Part shown: positions 45,480 through 54,028 of the stretch, in pieces
How positions within the stretch are numbered: position 1 is the first letter of the stretch
Layout of the letters: each line of letters opens with the position of its first letter
Source of the DNA: Alphaproteobacteria bacterium SO-S41
GTDB lineage: Bacteria; Pseudomonadota; Alphaproteobacteria; Micropepsales; Micropepsaceae
Assembly: GCA_019670725.1 (NCBI GenBank)
Contig: AP024629.1
Span: 1,364,001-1,428,000 of the forward strand
DNA: 64,000 nt
Direction: 5' to 3'
The notes under the pieces: model-generated
Database searches by the model: none
Seen by the model: the letters and a program-made list of their open reading frames with translations, nothing else
Told to the model about the DNA's origin: nothing
Translations under genes and position numbers: made by a program

Positions 45480-46112
45480 TCATTGTGTCGTTTCTTGGGA
45501 GACGACGACGGCGACCGCCTTGCCATCCACGAATTTGTACCGGACGTCCTGGCCGAGATCGTAACCGGGAACGATCTGGCCGATAAACATATAGCCCGCA
45601 AGGCCCTCGGCGTCCGGCGTGGCGGGGCCGAGCGCCTTGACCATATCGGCGACGGTCGCGTCGAGGCCGGGGACGCCGAAGCTGACGGCGGTGCCGGCGG
45701 GAAAGACCGGGCAGTCGCCGCGCTTCAGGCCCGGCGCGCGTTCCAGGGCGACGGCGGTGACCTCGTGCTCGGGGCCGCCCATTTCGCTGTCGGAGACGAA
45801 CCAGACGAAGACATCGGGCGCTTCGGCCGAGACGTAGCAGAGCCACAACGACGCGCCGCCGGCCTCGCCCTCGCTGCGGATCTCGCTGCCGAACCGGGCC
45901 TGGACGTCGGAGAGGTGAGACACCTCCAGCGTCACCGTGAGATCGCCGGCCGTGACGGCCTTCACCGGCGGGGCCTTCGCCTCGCCATAGGCCTCGGGTC
46001 CGCCGCCTTCGAGGATCGGCCGCGCATAAGGCCCGCCGGGATCAAGCTCGGTCGGCGCCGGTGCGGCGGCGGTGAGGGCGAGGAGGGCAACGGCGGCGAT
46101 GAGATAGCGCAT
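45480..46112 (-). CDS. Secreted protein, tandem family member 3
   Basis: A 210-residue exported protein, ATG at 46112 (signal MRYLIAAVALLALTAAAPA). It shares GVPGLDATVADMVKALGPATPDAEG, a WLCYVSAEAPDVFVWFVSD segment and RGDCPVFPAG with the two downstream paralogues. The conserved Cys pair (WLC, DC) suggests one disulfide per protein. Function unknown. Confidence 0.72.
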   Translation of the reverse strand: MRYLIAAVALLALTAAAPAPTELDPGGPYARPILEGGGPEAYGEAKAPPVKAVTAGDLTVTLEVSHLSDVQARFGSEIRSEGEAGGASLWLCYVSAEAPDVFVWFVSDSEMGGPEHEVTAVALERAPGLKRGDCPVFPAGTAVSFGVPGLDATVADMVKALGPATPDAEGLAGYMFIGQIVPGYDLGQDVRYKFVDGKAVAVVVSQETTQ

Positions 46113-46161
46113 GTGCGATGACGCGCGGGTCACGCGTCAAACGTCAAGCGGATAGCGCCAG

Positions 46162-47622
46162 CTACGTCCCGATGCCGCCCATGGCGAGGTATTTGATCTC
46201 CATGTAGTCCTCGATGCCGTATTTGCTGCCTTCGCGGCCAAGGCCGGATTCCTTGATGCCGCCGAAGGGAGCGACCTCGGTGGAAATGATGCCTTCGTTG
46301 ATGCCGACGATGCCGTATTCCAGCGCCTCGGCGACGCGCCAGACGCGGCCGAGATCGCGGGAATAGAAATAGGCGGCGAGGCCGAACGGCGTGTCGTTGG
46401 CGATGCGGATGGCGTCGGCCTCGTCCTTGAAGCGGAAGAGCGTCGCGACGGGGCCGAAGATTTCCTCGCGGGCGATTTCCATGTCAGAGGTGACTTCGGT
46501 CATCACGGTCGGTTCGAAGAAGGTGCGGCCGAGTGCGTGGCGGTGCCCGCCGGTCACGATCTTCGCGCCGCCATCGAGGGCGCCGGCGATGAGCTCTTCG
46601 ACCTTCTTCACGGCCTTTTCTTCGATGAGCGGTCCCTGCTGCACGCCGTCGGTCAAGCCTTCGCCGACCTTCAGCGCCTTCACGGCGGCGGTCAGCTTTT
46701 CGGCGAAGGCGTCATAGACGCCCTCCTGCACCAGCAGGCGGTTCGCGCAGACGCAGGTCTGGCCCATGTTGCGGTACTTCGACGCCATCGCGCCTTTGAC
46801 GGCCTCGTCGAGATCGGCGTCGTCGAAGACGATGAAGGGCGCGTTGCCGCCCAGTTCCATGCTGACCTTCTTTACCGTCGAGGCACATTGGCGGATCAGC
46901 GTCTTGCCGACCTCCGTCGAGCCGGTGAACGAGAATTTCGCGACCAGCGGGCTTTCGGTCAGCTCAGTGCCGACCTCCGACGATTTCTTCGAGGTGATGA
47001 CGTTGAAGACGCCCTTCGGGATACCCGCGCGCTGGGCGAGTTCAGCAATGGCGAGCGCCGAGAGCGGGGTCAGCGCGGCGGGCTTCAGCACGACAGGGCA
47101 GCCGGCGGCGAGAGCGGGGCCGGCCTTGCGGGTGATCATGGCGTTCGGGAAATTCCACGGCGTCACCGCGCCGACGACGCCGATCGCCTGCTTCAGCACG
47201 ACGATGCGGCGGCCATGGGCGAAGGTCGGGACGACATCGCCATAGACGCGCTTTGCCTCTTCGGCGAACCACTCGATGAAGCTGGCGCCGTAGGCGATCT
47301 CGCCGCGCGATTCGGTCAGGGGCTTGCCCTGTTCGGAGGTCATGATGATCGCGAGGTCTTCCTGGTTCGCCATCATCAGGTCGAACCATGTGCGCATCAG
47401 CTTGGCGCGCTCCTTCGCCAGCAGGCCGCGCCAGGCGGGGAGGGCGGCGTGAGCGGCTTCGATGGCGCGGCGGGTTTCGGCGGCGCCCATGTCGGGCACC
47501 TCGGCGAGGGTTTCGCCGGTCGCCGGGTTGACCACAGGGAAGGTCCCGCCCGCATCGGCTGTGACGAAAGCCCCATCGACATAAGCGGCGGATTTGAGAA
47601 GAGTGGGGTCCGAGAGTTTCAT
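46162..47622 (-). CDS. gabD: Succinate-semialdehyde dehydrogenase
   Basis: A 486-residue aldehyde dehydrogenase of the GabD group, oxidising succinate semialdehyde to succinate with NAD(P)+. VTPWNFPNAMITRKAGPALAAGC, ELGGNAPFIVFDDADLD (catalytic Glu) and GQTCVCANR (nucleophile Cys) are intact. AAGGAG sits 6 bases before the ATG whose first base is 47622, deciding the start. No gabT is nearby; other aldehyde substrates are possible. Confidence 0.93.
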   Translation of the reverse strand: MKLSDPTLLKSAAYVDGAFVTADAGGTFPVVNPATGETLAEVPDMGAAETRRAIEAAHAALPAWRGLLAKERAKLMRTWFDLMMANQEDLAIIMTSEQGKPLTESRGEIAYGASFIEWFAEEAKRVYGDVVPTFAHGRRIVVLKQAIGVVGAVTPWNFPNAMITRKAGPALAAGCPVVLKPAALTPLSALAIAELAQRAGIPKGVFNVITSKKSSEVGTELTESPLVAKFSFTGSTEVGKTLIRQCASTVKKVSMELGGNAPFIVFDDADLDEAVKGAMASKYRNMGQTCVCANRLLVQEGVYDAFAEKLTAAVKALKVGEGLTDGVQQGPLIEEKAVKKVEELIAGALDGGAKIVTGGHRHALGRTFFEPTVMTEVTSDMEIAREEIFGPVATLFRFKDEADAIRIANDTPFGLAAYFYSRDLGRVWRVAEALEYGIVGINEGIISTEVAPFGGIKESGLGREGSKYGIEDYMEIKYLAMGGIGT

Positions 47623-47739
47623 GGGGGCTCCTTCGGCTGGCAGTCTAGCAGTTGGGATCGCGGACATGAGACACCGATTTGCGCCGAACCCGCAGGGCGG
47701 GAGAGACGGCGGTCCTCACTTCAGGAGATGGGAAGCGTC

Positions 47740-49953
47740 ATGCGCGGAACCTATGGACTATTTCTCACGGTCAGCGCGATCGCCTTCATCGCGGCGGGGG
47801 TGTTTGCGGTGACCGATCTGCTGCCGCGCCACGCCAATGCGTCGGTGCCGAGCGCGGCCGCTCCGGCGGCGGCCGCATCCGCCGCCGCACCCGCTGCCGC
47901 CAGCACCGCGCCGCTGCCCGCCGCGCCGGTTGCCGCGAAGAAGGACCACGCGGTCACGACGCCGTTCGGGGTCAGCCGCAACGACCCCTATTACTGGCTG
48001 AACGAGAAGACCAATCCGGAGGTCGCGACCTATCTGGAGGCGGAGAACGCCTATGCGAACGCCGCGCTGGCGCCGCTGGAGGCGACCCAGGCGGCGATCT
48101 TCAAGGAACTGGAAGACCGCGCCAGCCTGCCCGACCAGGAAGTGCCCTATGCCGATAGCGGCTTCTACTATCAGCAGCGCTTCGATGCCGGCGCCGACTA
48201 TCCCGTCATCGTGCGCATGGCGAACAGCCCGACCGGTCCTGAAGAGGTGGTGCTGAACGTCCCCGAACTCGCCAAGGGACACGAGCAGTATTTCCTGCGC
48301 GGCTGGAAGGTCAGCCCCGACGGCACCAAGGTCGCCTTCGCGGTCGACTTCAAGGGCGACCGGATCAACGAGATCTTCGTGCGCGACATCGCGACGAATG
48401 CGGTGACCTCGACGGGCATCAAGGACGCCTCGTCGGACATCGCCTGGACCGCCGACGGCAAGGCGTTCTTCTACACGAAGCTGGACGAGACCGTCCGCGG
48501 CTTCCAGGTGAAGCGCCACATCATGGGTGCCGATCCCGCAACCGATACGGTGATGATCGAGGAGCCCGATACGACGTTCGAGCTGTCGATCGCGGAAGCC
48601 TCGTCGAAGGAAATGGCGATCATCACGGTCTATCACCTGCAGCGCACCGAGCTGTGGGCGGTGTCGCTGACCTCGCCCGATCCCAAGCCTGTGCTGCTGC
48701 TGCCGCGCACCAAGAATGTGCGCGCCAATGCTGATCACTTCGACGGCAAGTTCTACATCCTCACCAATGACGGCGCGCCGGATCTCAAAGTCATTGCGCT
48801 GGACGACACCGCCCCCGATCTCGCGACGGCGGAGACCGTGGTCGCCGAAGTGCCCGGCCACTACATCGAGAACATCGCGCTGTTCGATAAGGACATCGCG
48901 GTGCAGGAGGTGCATGACGCGACCTCCACGGTGAAGATCGTCGACCGCGCGACGGGCGCGGTGAAGTCGACGCTCGATTTCGGGCCGCTCGGCGTCACGA
49001 CGCTGGAGCAGAACAAGGACGCGACGCTGCCCTTCGTGCGCGTGACGTTCGAAAGCGCGACGCTGCCGCCGGTGACCTATCAGGTGGACCTCGCGACGGG
49101 CGCCAAGACCGAGCTGAAGAAGAGTCCGGCCTATACCTGGTTCAAACCGGAACTCTATGAAGCGACCCGCATCATGGCGCCGGCCAAGGACGGCAAGCAG
49201 GTGCCGGTGACGCTGGTCTGGCGCAAGGACCTGAAGAAGGTCGGCGGCAATCCGACGCTGGTCTACGGCTACGGCGCCTATGGCATCACGACGGAGCCCG
49301 GTTGGTACCGCAACTATGTCAGCCTGCTCGATCGCGGCTTCGTGGTCGCCGTCGCCCATATCCGCGGCAGCCGCGATCTCGGCGACGCCTGGTACCAGGG
49401 CGGGCGGATGCAGACCAAGATGAACACCTTCACCGACTTCATCGCGGCGACGGAAGGCGTGATTGCGCAGGGCTATGCCGATCCCAAGCATGTCTATGCG
49501 CAGGGCGGTTCGGCCGGCGGACTGCTGATGGGCGCGGTCAACAATCTGCGCCCCGATCTCTATGACGGCATCGTCGCGCAGGTGCCGTTCGTGGACGTGC
49601 TGACCACGATGCTGGACGACACGATCCCGCTCACCACCTTCGAATACGAGGAGTGGGGCAATCCCAATATCCAGGAGCAATACAACTGGATGGCCGCCTA
49701 TTCGCCCTACGACAATGTTGCGGCCAAGGCCTATCCGCCGCTCTTCGTGCTGACCGGCTTCAACGACAGCCAGGTCGGCTATTTCGAGCCGGCGAAGTGG
49801 GTGGCAAAGCTGCGCGCGACAAAGACGGACAAGAACCAGCTCCTCTTCCTCTGCAATATGGGCGCGGGCCATTCGGGTAATTCCGGCCGTACCGGCCCGC
49901 TCGCCGACCGCGCGAAGGTGTTCGCGTGGCTGGCCGATCGGGCGGGGAAATAG
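47740..49953 (+). CDS. Exported S9-family prolyl oligopeptidase (oligopeptidase B type)
   Basis: A 737-residue serine peptidase: N-terminal membrane/signal segment (about 6-24), an Ala/Pro-rich linker to about residue 65, a beta-propeller, and the alpha/beta hydrolase domain. The catalytic triad is Ser591 in GGSAGG, Asp676 in GFNDSQVG and His711 in GAGHSG. GYGAYG and AHIRGSRDLGDAWY match the oligopeptidase B (PtrB) branch, which cleaves after basic residues. An in-frame ATG also lies 12 bases upstream. The leader suggests a periplasmic location, unlike cytosolic PtrB. Confidence 0.92.
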   Translation: MRGTYGLFLTVSAIAFIAAGVFAVTDLLPRHANASVPSAAAPAAAASAAAPAAASTAPLPAAPVAAKKDHAVTTPFGVSRNDPYYWLNEKTNPEVATYLEAENAYANAALAPLEATQAAIFKELEDRASLPDQEVPYADSGFYYQQRFDAGADYPVIVRMANSPTGPEEVVLNVPELAKGHEQYFLRGWKVSPDGTKVAFAVDFKGDRINEIFVRDIATNAVTSTGIKDASSDIAWTADGKAFFYTKLDETVRGFQVKRHIMGADPATDTVMIEEPDTTFELSIAEASSKEMAIITVYHLQRTELWAVSLTSPDPKPVLLLPRTKNVRANADHFDGKFYILTNDGAPDLKVIALDDTAPDLATAETVVAEVPGHYIENIALFDKDIAVQEVHDATSTVKIVDRATGAVKSTLDFGPLGVTTLEQNKDATLPFVRVTFESATLPPVTYQVDLATGAKTELKKSPAYTWFKPELYEATRIMAPAKDGKQVPVTLVWRKDLKKVGGNPTLVYGYGAYGITTEPGWYRNYVSLLDRGFVVAVAHIRGSRDLGDAWYQGGRMQTKMNTFTDFIAATEGVIAQGYADPKHVYAQGGSAGGLLMGAVNNLRPDLYDGIVAQVPFVDVLTTMLDDTIPLTTFEYEEWGNPNIQEQYNWMAAYSPYDNVAAKAYPPLFVLTGFNDSQVGYFEPAKWVAKLRATKTDKNQLLFLCNMGAGHSGNSGRTGPLADRAKVFAWLADRAGK

Positions 49954-49964
49954 CCGAAGGCGTC

Positions 49965-50510
49965 ATGGGCAGTACGACCATGCCCGTAACGCTCCGCCGC
50001 GCGACGATGGATGATGTGCCGCCCTTGCGCGCGCTGATGGCGGCGTCCATTGGGCAGTTGATGGACGCGTTCCTCACGCCCGCGCAGGTCGCCGCCTCGC
50101 ATGAGCTCATGGGGCTCGATACGCAGCTCATCGAAGACGGCACCTATTTTATCGCGGAGATCGACGGCGACCTCGCCGGCAGTGGTGGGTGGAGCCGGCG
50201 GGCGACGCTGTTCGGCGGCAATCACACGGCGGGGCGCAGCGATGCGCTGCTGGTGCCGGGGCGCGACCGGGCGCGGGTGCGCGCGATGTACACGGCGCCC
50301 AGCGCCGCGCGGCGCGGCGTCGGGCGGGCGATCCTCGCGGCGGGAGAGGATGCGGCGCGGGCCGAGAGCTTCACCGCCGTCGAACTCGCCGCGACGCTGG
50401 CGGGCGAGCCGCTCTATCGCGCGTGCGGCTATGTGCCGGAACTCGCCTTCGAGGAGATGACCTCGAACGGTGTCGCCGTGCCACTGATCCGGATGGTGAA
50501 GCCTCTCTAG
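49965..50510 (+). CDS. GNAT-family N-acetyltransferase
   Basis: A 181-residue acetyltransferase. Acetyl-CoA-binding motif A is visible as RARVRAMYTAPSAARRGVGRAILAAGEDAARAE (with R-R-G-V-G). The start may be the ATG at 49965 or 49980. Substrate unknown. It begins 12 bases after the oligopeptidase stop, so it is in the same transcript, possibly relevant to peptide or amine metabolism. Confidence 0.86.
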   Translation: MGSTTMPVTLRRATMDDVPPLRALMAASIGQLMDAFLTPAQVAASHELMGLDTQLIEDGTYFIAEIDGDLAGSGGWSRRATLFGGNHTAGRSDALLVPGRDRARVRAMYTAPSAARRGVGRAILAAGEDAARAESFTAVELAATLAGEPLYRACGYVPELAFEEMTSNGVAVPLIRMVKPL

Positions 50511-50512
50511 GA

Positions 50513-50533
50513 ATGCGTAGACAGACTACGCAT
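50513..50533. promoter_or_regulatory. 21-bp dyad upstream of the P450 gene
   Basis: ATGCGTAG-ACAGA-CTACGCAT is a perfect 8-bp inverted repeat 78 bases before the P450 start. TTGACA, a consensus -35 box, lies downstream at 50558-50563, though no clear -10 follows. A candidate operator for P450 regulation. Confidence 0.5.
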
Positions 50534-50610
50534 GGGGCTTGAGTGCGGCCGCCGGCTTTGACAATCTGTCATCACAGGCGCCGCTGAGATGCGCCGTACG
50601 GGAGATCGTC

Positions 50611-51885
50611 ATGAGCAAGGCTCTGCTGAAGGAACCGCCCGCCGCTGTGGGCCATCCCGATCCCTGGACGCTGCCGCTCGACAAGATCGATGTCGGGCAG
50701 GCGGCGCTCTTCCGTGACGATGCGTTCTGGCCGTATTTCGAGCGCCTGCGCGCCGAGGACCCGATCCACTACTGCCCGGAGAGCCGCTTCGGACCCTATT
50801 GGTCGATCACCAAGTTCAAGGACATCATGGCGGTCGATATCGACCACAAGCGGTTCTCCTCGGACTGGACCTATGGCGGCATCACGATCCGCGATCCCGA
50901 AGACGGGGCCGGCGATCTCCGCCTGCCGATGTTCATCGCGATGGATCCGCCCAAGCATGACGCGCAGCGCAAGGTGGTCAGCCCTATCGTCGCGCCGGAC
51001 AATCTGGCCAAGCTGGAAGGCGTCATCCGTGAGCGGGTCGGACAGATCTTCGACAGCCTGCCGCGCAACGAGACCTTCGACTGGGTCGACCGTGTCTCGA
51101 TCGAGCTCACCACGCAGATGCTGGCGACGCTGTTCGACTTCCCCTGGGAGGACCGCCGCAAGCTGACGCGCTGGTCTGACGTCGCGACGGCCGACGAGGA
51201 AAGCGGCATCATCGATTCCAAGGAACAGCGCGTCGCCGAACTGTTCGAATGCGCGGATTATTTCACGCGGCTGTGGAATGAGCGGGTCAACAGCACCAAT
51301 CCCAATGGCGACCTCATCTCCATGCTGGCGCACGGCGAATCCACGCGGAACATGGACCGCATGGAATATCTGGGGAACCTCATCCTCCTCATCGTCGGCG
51401 GCAACGACACGACGCGCAACTCGCTGACCGGCGGGCTCTATGCGCTGTCGAAGAACCCGTCCGAATGGGCGAAGCTGAAGGCCGATCACTCGCTGGTCGA
51501 GAACATGGTCAGCGAAATCATCCGCTGGCAGACGCCGCTCGCCCATATGCGCCGCACGGCGGTGGAAGATGTCGAGATGGGCGGCAAAACCATCAAGAAG
51601 GGCGACAAGGTCGTGATGTGGTATGTCTCGGGCAACCGCGACACCGACGTCATTCCGGATGCGGACAAATTCATCATCGACCGCAAGAACGCGCGCCATC
51701 ACCTCTCATTCGGCTTCGGCATCCATCGCTGCGTCGGCAATCGCCTGGCAGAGATGCAGCTGAAGATCGTCTGGGAAGAGATCATGAAGCGCGATCTCGA
51801 CCTGGAAGTGATGGGCGAGCCGACGCGCGTGCTCTCCAGCTTCGTGAAGGGCTACGAGTACATGCCGGTGCGCATCAACGCGTAG
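50611..51885 (+). CDS. Cytochrome P450 (CYP153-like)
   Basis: A 424-residue soluble P450. The heme-ligand loop HLSFGFGIHRCVGNR puts the Cys at residue 374; the I-helix GGNDTTRN is at 263-270; the ExxR pair is Glu302/Arg305. The GGNDTTRNS helix and loop wording are typical of CYP153, which hydroxylates terminal positions of alkanes or other apolar chains. No ferredoxin or reductase gene is adjacent, so partners are elsewhere. CGGGAG precedes the ATG. Confidence 0.88.
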   Translation: MSKALLKEPPAAVGHPDPWTLPLDKIDVGQAALFRDDAFWPYFERLRAEDPIHYCPESRFGPYWSITKFKDIMAVDIDHKRFSSDWTYGGITIRDPEDGAGDLRLPMFIAMDPPKHDAQRKVVSPIVAPDNLAKLEGVIRERVGQIFDSLPRNETFDWVDRVSIELTTQMLATLFDFPWEDRRKLTRWSDVATADEESGIIDSKEQRVAELFECADYFTRLWNERVNSTNPNGDLISMLAHGESTRNMDRMEYLGNLILLIVGGNDTTRNSLTGGLYALSKNPSEWAKLKADHSLVENMVSEIIRWQTPLAHMRRTAVEDVEMGGKTIKKGDKVVMWYVSGNRDTDVIPDADKFIIDRKNARHHLSFGFGIHRCVGNRLAEMQLKIVWEEIMKRDLDLEVMGEPTRVLSSFVKGYEYMPVRINA

Positions 51886-51918
51886 CGTCTAAAGCCTGAC
51901 GCCCCATCCATCTATCGT

Positions 51919-52000
51919 GTCATGGTCCGCGAAGGCGGACCATCCACGGCTTCGGTGCGGCAAAAAAAGTCGTGGATGGTCTGCCTTCGCAGACCATGAC
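51919..52000. repeat. REP-like palindromic mosaic element, copy D
   Basis: An 82-bp unit bounded by GTCATGGTC and GACCATGAC with two hairpins of the GTCCGC/GCGGAC and GTCTGC/GCAGAC type around an A-rich centre. Its right half recurs at 28539-28568. Confidence 0.85.
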
Positions 52001-52035
52001 ATTGAGGGTTCCTCCAGATCTATCCGAAGGCGCGC

Positions 52036-52515
52036 CTACTGCGTCGAGCTGCCGGCCTCCGGCATTTCGCGCGGCGGCTTCTTCGGTTTGCGGAACGTGT
52101 GCTGCAGTTCCTCGGCCGTGACGATGCCGTCGGCATTCACGTCGGCCTGATCGAACGCAGTCACGTAGCGCGCGCCATAGGCGTCCGGCGTGATGCGGCC
52201 GCTGGTGTCCCATGAAATGAACGGCGTGACGTCGCAGGTGCCGCTCTTGGCGTCGTTGAGGCGCGTGATCTCGCCGCTGTCGAGCGAGCCGTCCGCGTTG
52301 AGATCGGCGGCGAGGAAGCCGGCGCGGATGCCCGCGTCCATGTCCGCCTTGGTCAGCGAGCCGTCGGGGCGGCGGATGAAGGGGCCGAGCAGGCAGGTGC
52401 CGGACGAGTCGGCGCGCTGGGCCTCGACGCGCATCGGTCCGCCCGCGCCGCCGCTTCCGCAAGCCGCCAGCGCAACGGCGAGGGCGGCAAGGCTGACGGT
52501 GGTCATGAATTTCAT
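52036..52515 (-). CDS. EF-hand lipoprotein
   Basis: A 159-residue lipoprotein: lipobox LAAC near residue 19, then a Gly/Ser spacer. Two calcium-binding EF-hand loops are visible: DLNADGSLDSGE near residue 71 and DVNADGIVTAEEL near residue 128. A Cys pair (SGTCLLG, SGTCDVT) flanks a repeat. Likely periplasmic calcium sensing or structure; function unproven. Confidence 0.8.
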   Translation of the reverse strand: MKFMTTVSLAALAVALAACGSGGAGGPMRVEAQRADSSGTCLLGPFIRRPDGSLTKADMDAGIRAGFLAADLNADGSLDSGEITRLNDAKSGTCDVTPFISWDTSGRITPDAYGARYVTAFDQADVNADGIVTAEELQHTFRKPKKPPREMPEAGSSTQ

Positions 52516-52594
52516 GGGAGCCTCGGGACAGGACGGGATGCAAACGCGGAAGGACTCATAATCCGTCGCGCGGCGGGCGCAAGCGGGGCTTGGG

Positions 52595-53191
52595 TCAGGC
52601 GTGTCCGGAGAGGGCGTGCATCATCGTGCCGATCACGCCCTTTGCGACCTCCAGATCGGAACGGCCCTCGCGGAGGGCGGTGGGCACCTGGCCGTCGAGC
52701 AGGATGGCGGCGAGGCCGTGGACGAAGGCCCAGGCGCTCAAGGTGGCGTCCCCGAGCGCGTCATCGCCGAAGGCCGCCGCGATCTGTCCAGACGCGGTCT
52801 GGAGGCTGTCATGGGCGCTGTCGCGCAGGCCGGGATGCGCCGGAGACTCGATGTCGGCCGTGAACATCAGCCGGAAGACGGCGCGGCGCTCCAGCGCGAA
52901 GCCGATATAGGCAAGGCCCCGGGCCATGGTCGCCTCGCGCGTGGGGAGGCCGGTCCCGGCGCTCGCCAGCCGCTCCGCGAGGTCGCGATAGCCGGCCTCG
53001 GCAATGGCGGCGAGCAGGGCGTCGCGGGTGGGGAAATGCCGGTAGGGGGCGTTGTGCGAGACCTCCAGCGTCCGCGCCAGTTCGCGTAGGCTGAGCGCCG
53101 CCGCGCCTTCGCGCTCCAGGACAGTCTCGGCCGTTTCAAGCAGGCGGCGGCGCAGATCGCCGTGGTGATAGGGCCGGGCAGATGTTGTCAT
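52595..53191 (-). CDS. TetR-family transcriptional regulator
   Basis: A 198-residue repressor. The helix-turn-helix spans about residues 20-60 (RRRLLETAETVLEREG ... SLRELARTLEVSHNAPYRHFPTRDAL). The ligand-binding half resembles the WHG subfamily (GLAYIGFALERRAVFRLMF). I place the start at 53191, behind AAGGAT; ATGs at 53200 and 53209 are also in frame. Two identical ATGTTG-N7-CAACAT operators at and above its start codon show autoregulation and control of the divergent SDR gene. Confidence 0.88.
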   Translation of the reverse strand: MTTSARPYHHGDLRRRLLETAETVLEREGAAALSLRELARTLEVSHNAPYRHFPTRDALLAAIAEAGYRDLAERLASAGTGLPTREATMARGLAYIGFALERRAVFRLMFTADIESPAHPGLRDSAHDSLQTASGQIAAAFGDDALGDATLSAWAFVHGLAAILLDGQVPTALREGRSDLEVAKGVIGTMMHALSGHA

Positions 53192-53200
53192 TGACAACAT
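53182..53200. promoter_or_regulatory. TetR operator 1
   Basis: ATGTTG-TCATTGA-CAACAT, in full a perfect 9-bp inverted repeat with a 1-base centre, overlaps the tetR start codon. It shares both half-sites and the 7-base spacing with operator 2. Confidence 0.75.
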
Positions 53201-53214
53201 ATCCTTCATGCGCA

Positions 53215-53233
53215 ATGTTGATGGCGACAACAT
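53215..53233. promoter_or_regulatory. TetR operator 2
   Basis: ATGTTG-ATGGCGA-CAACAT repeats the half-sites and spacing of operator 1. The two centres are 33 bases apart, about three helical turns, so two dimers could bind on the same face between the divergent starts. Confidence 0.75.
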
Positions 53234-53251
53234 TAGGCGGAGAAGCGGCCA

Positions 53252-54028
53252 ATGAAAAGAACCGAAGGTGAGATCTGGGTGGTCGGCGCCTCGCGGGGGC
53301 TCGGGCAGGCCGTTGCCACCTGCTTCGCGGAGGCGGGGCGTCCGGTCGTCGGCATGGCGCGTCAGGCGCCGGCGGAACGGCGCGGCTTCGCGGACTTCGT
53401 GACCGTCGATGTCGCCGACCCCGTGGGGTTCGAGACGGCGGTCGCGGCCTTGTTCCGCGCGCGGCCGACGCCGGGGCTGATCGTCTATTGCGCGTCGGTG
53501 GTCAGTCAGGGCGCGGTGCTGAACCGCGCGGACCGCGACCTGCGGCAGGAGGTGGACACCAACTATCTCGGCTTCGTGCGGCTGGCGCGGGCGGTCGCGG
53601 CGCACAAGCCGGTGGGGGTGCAGATCCGTCTCGTCGCGACGGCCTCGACGCTCGGCTATGTCGGCTGTCCCTCGCTCGACAACTACTCGGCGGCGAAGGC
53701 GGCAGTCATCTCGTTCGTGCGCTCGGCGCGGGGCGAACTGGCGGCAAAGGGGATCGAGGTCGCGGTGCTGTCGCCGCCGCATATGGAGAACGGCGCGGAT
53801 CTGCGGGGCTCGCAGCTCTTCACGATGGCGTGGAGCGCGCCGCGCTTCGCACGGGCGGCCGACGGTTCGGCGCGCGAATATGTGCTGGGCTTTTCCAATC
53901 GCCAGTTGCTATGGCTGCGGCGGCTGGCGCCGGCGCTGGCGCAATGGATCATGACACGGATCGGCCGCGATGCACTGGCGCGCGGGGCGACGCGCGACAT
54001 GGGCGTCAGAGCAGCCCCAGCTCCTTGA
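53252..54028 (+). CDS. Short-chain dehydrogenase/reductase
   Basis: A 258-residue SDR. The cofactor motif GASRGLGQAVA begins near residue 12; the catalytic Tyr-x-x-x-Lys is YSAAK near residue 145, with Ser upstream in TASTLGY. The substrate is unknown. It is divergent from tetR across two identical operators and is the likely regulated target. Its 3' end overlaps radC (convergent) by 23 bases. Confidence 0.87.
   Translation: MKRTEGEIWVVGASRGLGQAVATCFAEAGRPVVGMARQAPAERRGFADFVTVDVADPVGFETAVAALFRARPTPGLIVYCASVVSQGAVLNRADRDLRQEVDTNYLGFVRLARAVAAHKPVGVQIRLVATASTLGYVGCPSLDNYSAAKAAVISFVRSARGELAAKGIEVAVLSPPHMENGADLRGSQLFTMAWSAPRFARAADGSAREYVLGFSNRQLLWLRRLAPALAQWIMTRIGRDALARGATRDMGVRAAPAP

Noticed and set aside
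46537-47739. Long upstream extension of the oligopeptidase frame
   Set aside because: It runs antisense through gabD; the signal-bearing start at 47740 is far better supported.
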